From NCBI GenBank assembly GCA_905235085.1, contig CAJOKD010000001.1:42248-106247 (forward strand): 64,000 bases of DNA, read 5' to 3'. Under the pieces are notes generated by a model. The model was not told the origin of the DNA and made no database searches. It saw nothing but the letters and a program-made list of their open reading frames with translations. Shown one piece after another: positions 46,623 to 57,660 of the stretch. Source of the stretch: an uncultured Bacteroidales bacterium. Its GTDB lineage: Bacteria; Bacteroidota; Bacteroidia; Bacteroidales; UBA932. Within the stretch, counting starts at the first letter, position 1. Every line of letters begins with the position of its first letter. The translations under genes and the position numbers were made by a program.

Positions 46623-49463
46623 TTAAAATTGCATTTAAGAAAGCACACGCATAGCATAATACTGGCTGCGGCTATCGTAAGCGTCGGAAGTATCTCGATG
46701 TTCGCCAGTGACTCGATCAGGGACAGGAGGCTCGGCAGGCCTTCCGTAGTTGATCGTGCGGTTGCTTATATAAGTGCTCAATCGCCTGATACCGAGGTCG
46801 TTGCGGCGGCACCAAAACAGGCTCCCCAGCTCCCTGACACGCTTCGTACGGGCGTGGATTCCCTGACCCTCAGGGACTCCGCGGCGATTGCCAGGGACTC
46901 TATCCGGATTGCGGATTCTACTGCCCGGGCAGACTCCCTCAACCTCCTGAAGAAGAGTTCTGTCTCCAAGCCGGCATTCTCCGGAGCAAAGGATTCAGTA
47001 AGGCAGGATTTCTCGAACGGCCAGCGGAAGATGTACTACTGGGGCGACGTAAAGGTTTCCTACGAGAACCTTCAGCTGACTGCCGATTATATGGAATATG
47101 ATATGTCTACGGGCGTAGTGTTCGCACGTGGTACATACGACAGCCTAAACCAGACCTGGAAAGGCCAGCCTGTGATGACCCAGGGAGGCCAGACTTTCAA
47201 TATGGAGGAAGTCAGGTACAATTTCAACACACGCAAGGCCAGGATCACGAATATGATCACACGGGAGGACGATGGTATCCTTCACGGTAGGAACATCAAG
47301 ATGATGCCGGACAAGTCCATCAACATCACCCAGGGAAAGTATACCGTCTGCGACTTGGAGCATCCTCATTATTATATGAAGCTCTCTTCTGCGAAAGTTA
47401 TCACCAAACCTTCCCAGAAGACCGTTTTCGGACCTGCCCACCTGGTCGTGGAGGATGTCGACCTGCCGTTTATAGGAATACCGTTCGGATTCATCCCTAA
47501 GCGTCCCGAGCGTGCGACAGGTTTCCTGATGCCTTCATTCGGAGAGGAGACGGCGCGCGGCTTCTATCTGAGGGATGCGGGAATGTATTTCGTCATAGGC
47601 GACTATTTCGACCTCTCCCTGACCGGAGATTACTATACCCTCGGTTCCTGGGCGGCGGACTTGAATTCCCGCTATATGGTCAAGTACAAGTTCTCCGGCA
47701 GCCTCGCCATCAATTATTCAGTAGACCAGACCGGAGAGCGAGGAAGTACGGATTTCTTCCAGACAAAGAACTTTGGTGTGCGTTGGTCGCACCAGCAGGA
47801 TCCTAAAGCCCATCCGGGGACTTCCTTCTCGGCTTCCGTGAACTTTTCCAGCCCTTCCAACAGCAGGTATAACTCGAGGTCCGTCTCGGAAGCTCTGCAG
47901 AACCAGATTTCATCCTCCATTTCGTATTCCAAGAACTGGAACGGCAAGTTCAACCTATCCGTCAATGCCTTGCACAGCCAGAATTCGCGCGACAGTTCAT
48001 ATTCCTTCACCCTTCCTAACATAACCTTCTCGGTAAGCCGTTTCTATCCTTTCAAGATCAAGAACCGCGTAGGAAAGGAAAGGATATACGAGAAGTTCTC
48101 GCTGGCATACAACACGTCCATACAGAACAAGATCAATTTCAAGGCTGCCGAATTCGGAGAGCCTGGTTTCTTCGACAAGTTCCAGAACGGTATGGCCCAC
48201 AATTTCACGATAGGCCTCCCGGACTTCACCTTGATGAAGTATTTCAACGTGACACCGTCGGTAAACTATGGAATGAACTGGTTCTTCAGGCAGAACAACG
48301 TGTATTTCGATCCCGAGACGAACAGCGTGGTTACTGAGCAGGGCAAGCAGTTCGGTGCTTTCGGAGCGACCCACAATTATTCTGGATCCGTGTCTATGAG
48401 CACTCGCGTGTACGGTATGTACAACTTCGGCAAGTACCATAGGCTTCAGGCCCTGAGGCACGTTATATCCCCGAGTATGAGCCTGAACCTGAGTCCTGAA
48501 AAGGGCAAGGCCTTCAACGGTTGGCGCACTCTAAACTATGTCGATACCCTCGGAAACGAGAAGACATACGATTACAACATCTACGCAGGCCAGATGAACT
48601 CCGTGCCGGGCAAAGGCAAGTCAGCTACAATGTCCCTGTCGATCGGGAACAACCTTGAGGCGAAGGTCAGGGATATGAAGGATACCACCGGAACCGGCTC
48701 CAAGAAGGTCAAACTGCTTGACCAGATGAACATCTCGACAGGGTACAACTTCCTGGCCGACTCGCTCAAAATGAACAATGTCAGCGTTTCGATGTCGACG
48801 TCCATATTCGGAAAAGTGGGTATCAACGGTAACCTCAACTTCGACCCGTATGCCATCGACGAGCGAGGCAGGAAGATCAACAAATACCACTTTACCCAGA
48901 CGGGGCATCCTCTTCGACTCACGAACTTCAGCGCATCTATGTCCTATACCCTCACGGGAAAGGGAACGGTCAAGGGCAATGACGGCTCGAAGGGTTCAGG
49001 TGGCCAGGGAGGCGGCAATTCCAGCCCTGCCGAATATTACCGCAGGATATACAACCACCCTATCACCAATGAATATATTCCAGGAGGATGGCTATATTAT
49101 ACCAATCCGAATGTACCCTGGAGCTTGAACTTGAATTACTCCATCTCTATGTCCAGGTCGTACAACTGGACGAACAACCAGAGGGTCCAGAAGGACAATT
49201 ATACCCAGACGCTGGGCGTATCGGGTAACCTGCAGCTTACTCCGAAGATGTCGGTCCAGGCACAGAGCGGATGGGATTTCGTCGCGATGAAGATGACCAC
49301 GTCACAGGTATCCTTCCGGTATGACCTCCACTGCTTCAACATACAGGTCTCCTGGGTGCCGACGGGGATGTACCAGTCGTATTCCTTCCTGATTTCAGCA
49401 AATGCGGCAGCCCTTGCCGACCTGCTCCGTTTCAAGAAGAGCACCAGCTACTGGGACAATTAG
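46617..49463 (+). CDS. lptD: LPS-assembly outer membrane protein LptD (OstA family)
   Basis: 948-residue outer-membrane protein that inserts lipopolysaccharide into the outer leaflet. After a signal peptide ([19 protein letters not shown]) comes a low-complexity Asp/Ser/Ala stretch, then the OstA/LptA-like beta-taco domain ([22 protein letters not shown]) and a large C-terminal LptD barrel ending in [11 protein letters not shown]. The absence of an ATG before the signal peptide means initiation at TTG, either 46617 or 46629, within a short direct repeat TTGCATTTAA. Cysteines typical of proteobacterial LptD are few, as in Bacteroidota. The role is inferred from family architecture. It is divergent from the amidase. 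Confidence 0.88.
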   Translation: MHLKLHLRKHTHSIILAAAIVSVGSISMFASDSIRDRRLGRPSVVDRAVAYISAQSPDTEVVAAAPKQAPQLPDTLRTGVDSLTLRDSAAIARDSIRIADSTARADSLNLLKKSSVSKPAFSGAKDSVRQDFSNGQRKMYYWGDVKVSYENLQLTADYMEYDMSTGVVFARGTYDSLNQTWKGQPVMTQGGQTFNMEEVRYNFNTRKARITNMITREDDGILHGRNIKMMPDKSINITQGKYTVCDLEHPHYYMKLSSAKVITKPSQKTVFGPAHLVVEDVDLPFIGIPFGFIPKRPERATGFLMPSFGEETARGFYLRDAGMYFVIGDYFDLSLTGDYYTLGSWAADLNSRYMVKYKFSGSLAINYSVDQTGERGSTDFFQTKNFGVRWSHQQDPKAHPGTSFSASVNFSSPSNSRYNSRSVSEALQNQISSSISYSKNWNGKFNLSVNALHSQNSRDSSYSFTLPNITFSVSRFYPFKIKNRVGKERIYEKFSLAYNTSIQNKINFKAAEFGEPGFFDKFQNGMAHNFTIGLPDFTLMKYFNVTPSVNYGMNWFFRQNNVYFDPETNSVVTEQGKQFGAFGATHNYSGSVSMSTRVYGMYNFGKYHRLQALRHVISPSMSLNLSPEKGKAFNGWRTLNYVDTLGNEKTYDYNIYAGQMNSVPGKGKSATMSLSIGNNLEAKVRDMKDTTGTGSKKVKLLDQMNISTGYNFLADSLKMNNVSVSMSTSIFGKVGINGNLNFDPYAIDERGRKINKYHFTQTGHPLRLTNFSASMSYTLTGKGTVKGNDGSKGSGGQGGGNSSPAEYYRRIYNHPITNEYIPGGWLYYTNPNVPWSLNLNYSISMSRSYNWTNNQRVQKDNYTQTLGVSGNLQLTPKMSVQAQSGWDFVAMKMTTSQVSFRYDLHCFNIQVSWVPTGMYQSYSFLISANAAALADLLRFKKSTSYWDN

Positions 49464-49465
49464 TT

Positions 49466-49496
49466 TTTGTTGTAATCATTATTATTCGTATATTTG
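49466..49496 (+). promoter_or_regulatory. Promoter of rho
   Basis: TTTG at 49466-49469, spacer 19, TATATTTG at 49489-49496: a textbook Bacteroidota promoter immediately after lptD. Transcription would start near 49501, giving a leader of about 48 bases. Confidence 0.75.
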
Positions 49497-49548
49497 CGCA
49501 TCTTCTCAATTCGTTTACCCGGATTTTCACCGGACACATCTTTATTTT

Positions 49549-51393
49549 ATGACATATAGTTTATTCGAACTCACAAAGATGAGCAGAGAGCAGCTTGAAA
49601 GCATTGCTCAGGATCTTCAGATCAAAAACAACAAGAAACTTTCGGACGAGGATCTTTCTTTCGCCATACTCGACGCGCAGGCAACTGCAGAATCACTTAA
49701 ACCTATAGAAAGGCCTAAGGCCAAGCGTGGAAGGCCACGCAAGACTGAACAGTCCACGGATGCCGCCAAGGCAAAGCCTGAGGAAAAGCCCGAGCAGAAG
49801 GATAAACCTGAAAAGAAGGAGCCTGCTGCTGCCAAGCGTTCCTCCAGGACTAAGAAGAAAGAGGCGGAGGTCTCCACTGCCGCCAAGGAGGAACCGGTCC
49901 AGAAGCAGGAAAGCAAGCCTGCAGCCAAAAGAGGACGCAAGCCGAAGGCGGCCGGTACGACAGAGGCCAAGTCTGCAGCGGCTTCCGCCGAGCCAGTCAA
50001 GGCTCCAGAAGTCCAGCAGGAGAAACCTCAGGAAACTGTCGCCGAGAAGCCGGTCAGCGGCAAGGAATTCATCCATCAGTTGTTCGATGACTTGAAGGAC
50101 GACCCGGCAGCACAGTCCGACAACGCTCCGAGGAACAACAAGAAACAGAAGAACAAGTTCGGAGGATATAACGGGAACAACCAGCAGAACGGAAACCAGA
50201 ATCAGAACCAGAAGCAGAAGGCTCCTGAGATCGAATTCGAGGGTACCGTCGAGGCCACGGGAGTCCTGGAGATAATGCCAGACGGATACGGATTCCTCCG
50301 TTCTTCCGACTACAACTACCTCAACTCCCCTGATGACATCTATGTAAGCCAGGGACAGATAAAGAACAACGCGCTCAAGTCAGGAGACACCGTTACCGGT
50401 GAGATCCGTCCTCCAAAGGAAGGTGACAAGTACTTCCCTCTCGTGAAGATCAAATACATCAACGGACGCACTCCGGATTATATCCGCGACAGGGTTCCGT
50501 TCGATTTCCTTACCCCTCTCTTCCCTGACGAGAAGTTCAATCTCCTCGGCCACGGACATCAGAACGACGTTTCCTGCAGGATAGTCGATATGTTCACTCC
50601 TATCGGCAAGGGACAGCGCGGCCTTATCGTGTCCCAGCCGAAGACAGGTAAGACTATGCTCCTCAAATCCATAGCGAACGCAATCGCCGACAATCATCCG
50701 GAGGTCTATGAGATCGTCCTGCTGATCGACGAACGTCCTGAAGAGGTCACGGATATGAGCCGCAGCGTGAAGGCCGAAGTCGTCGCTTCCACTTTCGACG
50801 AACCTGCCGAAAGGCACGTGAAAGTTGCCAATATGGTGCTCGAAAAGGCCCGCAGGATGGTTGAATGCGGCCACGACGTCGTGATCCTCCTCGACTCCAT
50901 CACGAGGCTTGCACGAGCATACAATACCGTTCAGCCGGCTTCCGGAAAGGTATTGACCGGTGGTGTGGATGCAAATGCACTGCAGAAGCCGAAGAGGTTC
51001 TTCGGCGCGGCCAGGAACATCGAAGGAGGCGGCTCGCTCACTATCCTTGCCACCGCCCTCACCGAGACGGGATCCAAGATGGATGACGTGATATTTGAGG
51101 AATTCAAGGGTACCGGCAATATGGAGCTTCAGCTCGACCGCACCCTTGCCAACAGGCGCATATTCCCTGCCGTGAACGTGGTTCTTTCAAGTACCAGGCG
51201 CGACGACCTGCTTTACAGCCGCGACGTCGCCAACAGGATCTGGATATTGCGCAAGCTTCTCGCCGATATGAATCCTACTGAAGCAATGAACTTCATGCTT
51301 CAGCTGATGGATGAATACAAGACCAACGCGGACTTGCTGGACAATATGAACAAAGTGTCTCCGCGCGAGGCGAAGTATTACGATACCTTCTAG
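49549..51393 (+). CDS. rho: Transcription termination factor Rho with long low-complexity insertion
   Basis: 614-residue hexameric RNA helicase ending transcription at unstructured RNA. The N-terminal Rho_N helix-extended-loop segment ([20 protein letters not shown]) is followed by about 175 residues of Lys/Glu/Ala/Pro-rich disorder, ending in an Asn/Gln-rich patch ([20 protein letters not shown]). Then come the cold-shock RNA-binding domain ([25 protein letters not shown]) and the RecA-like ATPase with Walker [18 protein letters not shown] and Q-loop [23 protein letters not shown]. Two basic patches, KRGRPRK and KRGRKPK, resemble AT-hooks. ATG 49549 fits the promoter; a longer frame into lptD is not real. 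The stop overlaps carB on the other strand by four bases. Confidence 0.94.
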   Translation: MTYSLFELTKMSREQLESIAQDLQIKNNKKLSDEDLSFAILDAQATAESLKPIERPKAKRGRPRKTEQSTDAAKAKPEEKPEQKDKPEKKEPAAAKRSSRTKKKEAEVSTAAKEEPVQKQESKPAAKRGRKPKAAGTTEAKSAAASAEPVKAPEVQQEKPQETVAEKPVSGKEFIHQLFDDLKDDPAAQSDNAPRNNKKQKNKFGGYNGNNQQNGNQNQNQKQKAPEIEFEGTVEATGVLEIMPDGYGFLRSSDYNYLNSPDDIYVSQGQIKNNALKSGDTVTGEIRPPKEGDKYFPLVKIKYINGRTPDYIRDRVPFDFLTPLFPDEKFNLLGHGHQNDVSCRIVDMFTPIGKGQRGLIVSQPKTGKTMLLKSIANAIADNHPEVYEIVLLIDERPEEVTDMSRSVKAEVVASTFDEPAERHVKVANMVLEKARRMVECGHDVVILLDSITRLARAYNTVQPASGKVLTGGVDANALQKPKRFFGAARNIEGGGSLTILATALTETGSKMDDVIFEEFKGTGNMELQLDRTLANRRIFPAVNVVLSSTRRDDLLYSRDVANRIWILRKLLADMNPTEAMNFMLQLMDEYKTNADLLDNMNKVSPREAKYYDTF

Positions 51394-54300
51394 TACTTAT
51401 CCCAGGACTTGATCTGGATATCTTCCAGGTCCATAGCGCAGAAGGCGCGTATGAAAGCTGTCGCGAGCCTCGAGTTGGTGAACAGCGGAACGTTGAAATC
51501 AATGGCTGCACGACGTATCTTGTAGCCATTTTTCATTTCCAGCAGGCTGAAGTCCTTCGGAACGTTGATGACCATATCGACTTCCTTGTTCTGGATCATC
51601 TCGACGGCAGGCCTGAAACGGCCCCTGAAGTTAGGATTGTCACATTCGCTGGGCCACAGGACCTTCGTGGAAGGGATGCTGTTCTCTACCAGATATTTGT
51701 AGGTTCCGGCTGTGGCGAAAAGTTCATATCCCCTGTCTACCAGGAGCTTGCAGGCATTGAGCATATCTGCCTTGGTGCGAGGGTCGCCCGTGGAGAGCAG
51801 GACTCGCTTCGCAGGGATCCTCTGGCCGACAGAAAGCACGGACTTGAGCAGAGCCTCGTTAAGGTCGTCGCCGAGGCATCCTACTTCGCCGGTGGAACTC
51901 ATATCTACCCCGAGCATAGGATCGGCTTCTTCAAGCCGCGCGAATGAGAACTGAGATGATTTGACCCCGACATAGTCCAGGTCGAAGGCACTCTTCTGAG
52001 GGGCTGAAGGATGCAGTCCCAGCATAACCTTGGTGGCTAGTTCGATGAAATCTATCTTCAGGACCTTGGATACGAATGGAAAACTCCTGGAAGCCCTTAG
52101 GTTACATTCGATGACCTTGATCGCATTTTCCTTGGCAAGGAACTGGATATTGAACGGTCCAGAGATCCTGAGCGCCCCGGCAATGGCCCTGGCTATCTTC
52201 TTGATACGCCTGACTGTTTCGACGTAAAGTTTCTGCGGCGGGAACTGGATCGTAGCGTCGCCGGAATGGACACCTGCGTATTCGATATGCTCTGAGATGG
52301 CGTATGCCAGAATCTCACCTTCGTCCGCTACGGCGTCGAATTCGATCTCCTTCGCCCTCTGGTAGAACTTGCTGATGACTACCGGATGCTCCTGGGATAC
52401 TTCAGAAGCCAGTGAGAGGAAGTGCCGTAGCTTTTCCTCGTCGTAGCATACATTCATAGCAGCACCTGAAAGTACGTATGATGGACGGACGAGTACCGGG
52501 AATCCTACCTTGTCGATGAACTTGTCGACATCCTCCATAGTGGTGAGTTCGCTCCATTCAGGCTGGTCTACACCGAGCGCGTCCACGATACTGGAGAACT
52601 TGTGCCGGTCTTCTGCCTTGTCGATGTTCTCCGCACTGGTTCCGAGGATCGGCACGCCGTGGGTATGGAGCCTGAGTGCGAGGTTGTTCGGAATCTGTCC
52701 CCCGACCGACACTACCACTCCGTGTGGACACTCAATTTCGAATATGTCCATCACCCTTTCGAAGGTCAGCTCGTCGAAGTACAGGCGGTCGCACATATCG
52801 TAATCAGTGGAAACCGTCTCGGGATTGTAATTGATCAGGACTCCCCTGTATCCCTGTTTCTGGATGGTCTTCAGGCAAGTCACCGAGCACCAGTCGAATT
52901 CCACGGATGAGCCGATGCGGTATGCGCCGGAGCCCAGAACGATGACTGATTTCCCGTCGTAAGTATATTCGATGTCGCTCTTGGTCCCATTGTAAGTCAG
53001 GTAGAGGTAGTTGGTCCTGGCGGGGAATTCTGCAGCGAGGGTGTCGATTTGCTTGACTACAGGCACGATGCCCTTGGATTTGCGGAATTCGCGCACCTTG
53101 TCCATATTCTCGCCCTGGTTGCCGGAATCCTTCCATACCGCACGCTGGATCTGGAAGTCGGAGAAACCCTCTTTCTTTGCGAGCAGGAGCAGTTCTGCAG
53201 GCATATCGGCTATATCGTCATACCCGTGCATCTCCTCGTAGGTGCGGACGATGTTCTCGAGCTTGTTCAGGAACCATTTATCGATCTTGGTGAGCGAGTG
53301 GATCTGGTCTACCGTGTATCCCGCCCTCATTGCTTTCGAGATGACGAATATGCGGTTGTCCGTAGGCTCGCGGAGAGCTTCGTCGAGGTCCGTCAGGTGG
53401 AATTCCTTGTTGCCCACGAATCCGTGCGCCCCCTGGCCTATCATCCTGAGACCTTTCTGTATGGCTTCTTCGAAGCTGCGGCCTATGGCCATCACTTCTC
53501 CGACTGATTTCATAGAGGAGCCGATCTTCCTGGACACGCCGAGGAATTTGCTCAGGTCCCAACGAGGAATCTTGCACACTATGTAATCCAAGGCCGGTTC
53601 GAAGAAAGCCGGCGTGGTTTTGGTCACCGAATTCTTCAAGTCGAAGAGACCGTAGCCAAGTCCAAGCTTGGCGGCAACGAATGCAAGCGGATAGCCGGTG
53701 GCCTTGGAGGCAAGTGCTGACGAACGGCTGAGTCTGGCGTTCACTTCGATGACCCTGTAGTCCATAGCGTCTGGATCATATGCGAACTGCACGTTGCACT
53801 CGCCTACGATTCCTATATGCCTTACGATGCGTATGGACAGCTCGCGCAGGAAATAATAGTCGTTGTTGGACAGCGTCTGCGAAGGGGCGACCACGATACT
53901 CTCTCCGGTATGTATTCCGAGAGGGTCGAAGTTCTCCATATTGCAGACTGTTATGCAATTGTCATAGCGGTCCCTGACCACCTCGTATTCGATCTCCTTC
54001 CATCCCTTGAGGGACTTTTCTACGAGCACCTGCGGGGAGAACGAGAAGGCTTTGCCGCATATTTCCTCGAGCTCCTCCTCATTGTCGCAGAAGCCGGATC
54101 CTAGTCCGCCGAGTGCATAGGCTGCCCTGACGATAAGAGGGAATCCCAGCTTGCGCGCTGCCTCCTTGGCTTCTTCAAGGTTCGATGCAGGGTGCGACTT
54201 GATGGTCTTCACTCCTATTTCGTCGAGCTTCTTTATGAAGAGGTCGCGGTCTTCGGTGTCCATTATGGCCTGGACGGGGGTGCCGAGGACCTGGACGTTG

Positions 54301-54629
54301 AACTTGGACAGGACTCCGGATTCGAAAAGTTCCACGCCGCAGTTCAGGGCGGTCTGGCCGCCGAAGGAGAGAAGAATGCCCTGCGGCCGTTCCTTGGCTA
54401 TGACTTTTTCGACGAAATATGCCGAGACGGGCAGGAAATAAATTTTGTCGGCGACACCTTCGGATGTCTGGACGGTGGCTATGTTAGGATTTATCAGTAC
54501 GGTCTCGATCCCTTCTTCACGCAGGGCCTTGAGTGCCTGCGAACCGGAGTAGTCGAATTCACCGGCCTGACCTATCTTAAGTGCTCCTGAGCCAAGGATC
54601 AGTACTTTCTTTATGCTATCGTTCTTCAT
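51390..54629 (-). CDS. carB: Carbamoyl-phosphate synthase large subunit
   Basis: 1079-residue enzyme using the ammonia from CarA, bicarbonate and two ATP to make carbamoyl phosphate for arginine and pyrimidines. It has two homologous ATP-grasp halves ([20 protein letters not shown] and [19 protein letters not shown]), each with the family phosphate loop, an oligomerisation domain between, and a C-terminal MGS-like allosteric domain ([19 protein letters not shown] onward). The length is normal and both halves look intact. It overlaps carA by 4 bases in a carAB operon and overlaps the 3' end of rho by four bases. Confidence 0.97.
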   Translation of the reverse strand: MKNDSIKKVLILGSGALKIGQAGEFDYSGSQALKALREEGIETVLINPNIATVQTSEGVADKIYFLPVSAYFVEKVIAKERPQGILLSFGGQTALNCGVELFESGVLSKFNVQVLGTPVQAIMDTEDRDLFIKKLDEIGVKTIKSHPASNLEEAKEAARKLGFPLIVRAAYALGGLGSGFCDNEEELEEICGKAFSFSPQVLVEKSLKGWKEIEYEVVRDRYDNCITVCNMENFDPLGIHTGESIVVAPSQTLSNNDYYFLRELSIRIVRHIGIVGECNVQFAYDPDAMDYRVIEVNARLSRSSALASKATGYPLAFVAAKLGLGYGLFDLKNSVTKTTPAFFEPALDYIVCKIPRWDLSKFLGVSRKIGSSMKSVGEVMAIGRSFEEAIQKGLRMIGQGAHGFVGNKEFHLTDLDEALREPTDNRIFVISKAMRAGYTVDQIHSLTKIDKWFLNKLENIVRTYEEMHGYDDIADMPAELLLLAKKEGFSDFQIQRAVWKDSGNQGENMDKVREFRKSKGIVPVVKQIDTLAAEFPARTNYLYLTYNGTKSDIEYTYDGKSVIVLGSGAYRIGSSVEFDWCSVTCLKTIQKQGYRGVLINYNPETVSTDYDMCDRLYFDELTFERVMDIFEIECPHGVVVSVGGQIPNNLALRLHTHGVPILGTSAENIDKAEDRHKFSSIVDALGVDQPEWSELTTMEDVDKFIDKVGFPVLVRPSYVLSGAAMNVCYDEEKLRHFLSLASEVSQEHPVVISKFYQRAKEIEFDAVADEGEILAYAISEHIEYAGVHSGDATIQFPPQKLYVETVRRIKKIARAIAGALRISGPFNIQFLAKENAIKVIECNLRASRSFPFVSKVLKIDFIELATKVMLGLHPSAPQKSAFDLDYVGVKSSQFSFARLEEADPMLGVDMSSTGEVGCLGDDLNEALLKSVLSVGQRIPAKRVLLSTGDPRTKADMLNACKLLVDRGYELFATAGTYKYLVENSIPSTKVLWPSECDNPNFRGRFRPAVEMIQNKEVDMVINVPKDFSLLEMKNGYKIRRAAIDFNVPLFTNSRLATAFIRAFCAMDLEDIQIKSWDKY

Positions 54630-55702
54630 AACTTTCCGATGAATTCGTCGAAGAGGAAATTGGTGTCGGTAGGGCCGCTAGAAGCTTCCGGATGGAACTG
54701 TACTGAGCAGAACGGCTTGAATCTGTGGCGGATACCTTCGTTGGTCCCGTCGTTCATATTTACGAACCAGGGCTCCCAGTCTTTCCCGAGAGTCTTGTCA
54801 TCCACAGCGAATCCGTGATTCTGCGAAGTGATGAAGCAACGGTTGGTCCCAATCATCCTCACCGGCTGATTGTGGCTGCGGTGGCCGTATTTCAGCTTGT
54901 AGGTGTTGGCTCCTCCGGCACGCGCCAGAAGCTGGTTGCCCATACATATTCCGAATATAGGCTTGTCGCCTTCCATAGCCTTGCGGAGGTTGGCGACCGT
55001 CACGTTGCAGAACTGGGGATTTCCGGGCCCGTTCGAGATGAAGAGGCCGTCGTATTCGAGCTGGCTGAAATCGAAATCCCAAGGCACTCTGAGAAGGGTT
55101 ACTCCCCTGTCGACGAAGCATCTGAGGATATTGTGCTTGACTCCGCAGTCCACCAGGACGACGGTCTTGGGACCATTTCCGTAACGGATGACTTCCCTGC
55201 AGCCGACTATGTCGATCTGGTTCTCAAGGTTCGGGTCGTCAACCGGGAAATCCTTGTCAGATCCGTCGGGCACGATCATCCCAAGCATCGATCCTTTCTC
55301 GCGCAGCACCTGCGTGACAGCGCGAGTGTCTATTCCGAATATGCCGGGAATCTTCTGCTCTTTAAGCCATTCGTCCAGGCTCTTCACGGCGTCCCAATGG
55401 CTGTAGTCGAAAGAATAATCACTAATGACAAGACCCCTCACCCATATCTTTTCCGATTCGAAATTCAGAGAGATTCCGAATTGATCCGATCCTTCCTGTG
55501 GAACACCATAATTACCTATAAGAGGGTAAGTTACACATAGGATTTGACCTGAGTAGGATGGGTCTGTGAGGGATTCAGGATAACCAACCATCGCTGTCGA
55601 GAAGACGACTTCGCCGTCGGACGGTCCGTCGTAACCAAAGGAGAAACCTCGGAATTCCATCCCGTTCTCCAGTTTGAGTGTTGCGCCTTTACGTTCTTTC
55701 AT
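54626..55702 (-). CDS. carA: Carbamoyl-phosphate synthase small (glutaminase) subunit
   Basis: 358-residue class I glutamine amidotransferase that delivers ammonia to CarB. The N-terminal domain (LKLENGMEFRGFSFGYDGPS, STAMVGYPESLTDPSY) is followed by the glutaminase with its nucleophile cysteine in IFGICMGNQLLARA, and His/Glu in SVQFHPEASSGP. The ATG at 55702 is preferred; a TTG start at 55723 would lie inside the -7 box (TAATTTTG, minus strand 55728-55721). It overlaps carB by 4 bases and is divergent from mnmE. Confidence 0.95.
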   Translation of the reverse strand: MKERKGATLKLENGMEFRGFSFGYDGPSDGEVVFSTAMVGYPESLTDPSYSGQILCVTYPLIGNYGVPQEGSDQFGISLNFESEKIWVRGLVISDYSFDYSHWDAVKSLDEWLKEQKIPGIFGIDTRAVTQVLREKGSMLGMIVPDGSDKDFPVDDPNLENQIDIVGCREVIRYGNGPKTVVLVDCGVKHNILRCFVDRGVTLLRVPWDFDFSQLEYDGLFISNGPGNPQFCNVTVANLRKAMEGDKPIFGICMGNQLLARAGGANTYKLKYGHRSHNQPVRMIGTNRCFITSQNHGFAVDDKTLGKDWEPWFVNMNDGTNEGIRHRFKPFCSVQFHPEASSGPTDTNFLFDEFIGKL

Positions 55703-55720
55703 TCTGGCTCGAATATTAAA

Positions 55721-55763
55721 CAAAATTACTCATTTTTACTTAATTTCGCACTAATTATATTTG
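55721..55763. promoter_or_regulatory. Divergent -7 boxes of carA (minus) and mnmE (plus)
   Basis: Minus strand TAATTTTG at 55728-55721, 19 bp before the carA ATG. Plus strand TATATTTG at 55756-55763, only 3 bp before the mnmE ATG at 55767. The -33 partners are weak. The plus-strand spacing predicts an mnmE transcript with little or no leader. Confidence 0.5.
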
Positions 55764-55766
55764 AAT

Positions 55767-57167
55767 ATGGATGTTTCTCGCTTCGAAGATACTATAGTCG
55801 CCCCTGCGACCGTCCCGGGCACAGGAGCCATCTCATTAATCAGGGTGAGCGGCTCCGATACGATGTCATTGATTGACAAAGTGGTAAGATTCGTCAATGG
55901 TTCGGCGGTCCAGGCAAAGGGATATTCCGTGAAATTCGGTGTGGTGGATGAGACCGACGAGGTACTGGTATCTTTCTTCAGGGCCCCGCACTCCTATACC
56001 GGGGAGGATATGGCGGAGATTTCCTGCCACGCTTCTTCCTATGTCGTCTCCGAAATAATGAGAAGGCTGTGCGATGCTGGAGCCCGTCCTGCCGAAGCTG
56101 GTGAATTCACCCGCAGATCCTTTGTCAATGGTAAAATGGATCTGGCTCAGGCAGAGGCTGTTGCCGATATTATTTCATCCACTGGTTCAGAATCCTTGAG
56201 GGTAGCTCTAAGTCAGTTGCGCGGAGGGTTCTCGGCGGAGTTGGCCGAGCTCAGAGGCAGGCTCGCCGAAGTCGCTTCCCTGCTGGAACTCGAATTGGAC
56301 TTTTCAGAAGAGGATGTGGAGTTCGCTTCCAGGGAGAGAGTCTCTGCACTCGTCGAGGAGATCCTCGGACACATCGGGAGGCTGACCGATTCATTCAGGT
56401 ACGGAAATGCATTACGGAACGGAGTACCGGTCGCCATAGCCGGTGCCGCCAATTCCGGCAAGTCTACCCTGCTGAACGCCCTGGTCGGAGATGACAAGGC
56501 TATCGTATCTGAGATTGCGGGGACTACACGTGACAGTATCGAGGATACTGTCGTGATCGACGGGATATTGTTCCGCTTCATAGACACTGCCGGACTTCGC
56601 GAGACTTCCGACGTTATAGAGAAGCTTGGGATTTCACGGTCGTACAAGAAGATTTCGGAGGCTTCGGTGGTCCTTGCCTTGCTGGATGTATCAGCATCTG
56701 AAGAAGAAAATGAGGCTTCTATTTCTGATATAGTCTTAAAGCTTGATTTGGAGAGGCAAAAGTTGATCGTTCTGCTCAATAAAGCCGACCTCTTGGGTCC
56801 TAACATAAATGTTAGTATTCTAAACAATTTTGTTTTATCTCCTAAGGAAAAAGCAATTAAGCTATACATTTCCGCAAAAGAGGGAGATGGCCTTGAAGAA
56901 TTGAAAAAGGCGTTGGTCAAGACTCAGAAAGACCTTACTTTGGATTCTGACCAGACTATCGTTACGAATCTGCGCCATTATAATGCCTTGAAGCAGGCTG
57001 CAGGAGCCCTCTGTGACGTCGAGGAAGGCATCTCTTCAGGCATCAGTTCTGAGCTGCTTGCTGAAGACCTCAGAGCTGCACTCACCCACCTCGGCAGCAT
57101 CACCGGCGAAATCACAACCGACGAAATCCTCGGCAACATCTTCTCCAGGTTCTGCATCGGCAAATAA
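55767..57167 (+). CDS. mnmE: tRNA modification GTPase MnmE (TrmE)
   Basis: 466-residue GTPase which, with MnmG, adds carboxymethylaminomethyl groups at C5 of wobble uridine in tRNA. The N-terminal folate-binding domain starts EDTIVAPATVPGTGAISLIRVSG. The G domain has G1 AGAANSGKST, G3 DTAGLRET and G4 NKADL. The C-terminus is the conserved GNIFSRFCIGK with the catalytic Cys-x-Gly-Lys end. The ATG at 55767 fits the family N-terminus. A mobile element begins right after its stop, so the 3' end is the likely attachment site. The terminator-like dyad at 57221-57266 lies 54 bases downstream. Confidence 0.96.
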   Translation: MDVSRFEDTIVAPATVPGTGAISLIRVSGSDTMSLIDKVVRFVNGSAVQAKGYSVKFGVVDETDEVLVSFFRAPHSYTGEDMAEISCHASSYVVSEIMRRLCDAGARPAEAGEFTRRSFVNGKMDLAQAEAVADIISSTGSESLRVALSQLRGGFSAELAELRGRLAEVASLLELELDFSEEDVEFASRERVSALVEEILGHIGRLTDSFRYGNALRNGVPVAIAGAANSGKSTLLNALVGDDKAIVSEIAGTTRDSIEDTVVIDGILFRFIDTAGLRETSDVIEKLGISRSYKKISEASVVLALLDVSASEEENEASISDIVLKLDLERQKLIVLLNKADLLGPNINVSILNNFVLSPKEKAIKLYISAKEGDGLEELKKALVKTQKDLTLDSDQTIVTNLRHYNALKQAAGALCDVEEGISSGISSELLAEDLRAALTHLGSITGEITTDEILGNIFSRFCIGK

Positions 57168-57213
57168 GTGCCTGATAATCAATTAGTTATAACTCAACTG
57201 AAACTCAAATTTG

Positions 57214-57362
57214 TGTGACAAAACTAGCTGAAAATGAGCTCTGAAAAGAGACATTTCGGCTAGTTTCGCTTTTTGGGAGTTTAGTTTGATTTACGGTCGT
57301 TTAGGCCAATTTTGTCACAGAGTTTGTCACAAAATCACCTTCTGTGACAGAATTTTGTCACA
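57214..57362. repeat. Cluster of TTTGTCACA / TGTGACAAA repeats (candidate integrase arm sites)
   Basis: TTTGTCACA occurs at 57311-57319, 57323-57331 and 57354-57362. Its inverse TGTGACAAA is at 57214-57222 and a near copy TGTGACAG at 57343-57350. A sixth, TTTGTCACG, is at 57586-57594 beside the recombinase promoter. Repeated 9-mers on both strands next to a tyrosine recombinase gene suit arm-type binding sites. The protein that binds them is not known. Confidence 0.55.
57221..57266. terminator. Terminator-like dyad after mnmE
   Basis: Arms 57221-57233 and 57254-57266 match 12 of 13 bases; the 20-base loop is followed by CGCTTTTT. It could end mnmE transcription or mark the recombination core; the position just inside the element leaves both open. 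Confidence 0.5.
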
Positions 57363-57547
57363 CTTTTCGGAAAAAGTTACCAAAACCGCTGAATTATGAA
57401 ATGTTTTTGGAAAATTCACACGAATAATGCATACTTTTAAAACTGCCTAAAATGAAACAACATTCATTTTCAATTAGATTACCTAACATGTTGATATTAA
57501 ACAAGTTTATCAATCAATTATAATCGCTCAAAAAAAGTTTGATTTTT

Positions 57548-57578
57548 TTTGTTTTTCAACCAGAAGCTATTATATTTG
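57548..57578 (+). promoter_or_regulatory. Promoter of the tyrosine recombinase
   Basis: TTTG at 57548-57551, spacer 19, TATATTTG at 57571-57578: a textbook Bacteroidota promoter. One TTTGTCAC repeat lies immediately after the -7 box (57586-57594), so integrase binding there could repress its own gene. Confidence 0.7.
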
Positions 57579-57660
57579 CGGAGGATTTGTCACGTGTCGC
57601 AATTGGAAAGTAAGGATTTCCTACGACACATCAATAATGTTGTTTTTTAAACTTAAGGCC

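Noticed and set aside
49402..49548. Upstream extension of rho into lptD
   Set aside because: The extension reads lptD out of frame and precedes the promoter at 49466-49496.
57100..57300. A tRNA gene as the attachment site of the element
   Set aside because: No tRNA-like arms or CCA-adjacent stem was found; the junction is at the 3' end of mnmE.
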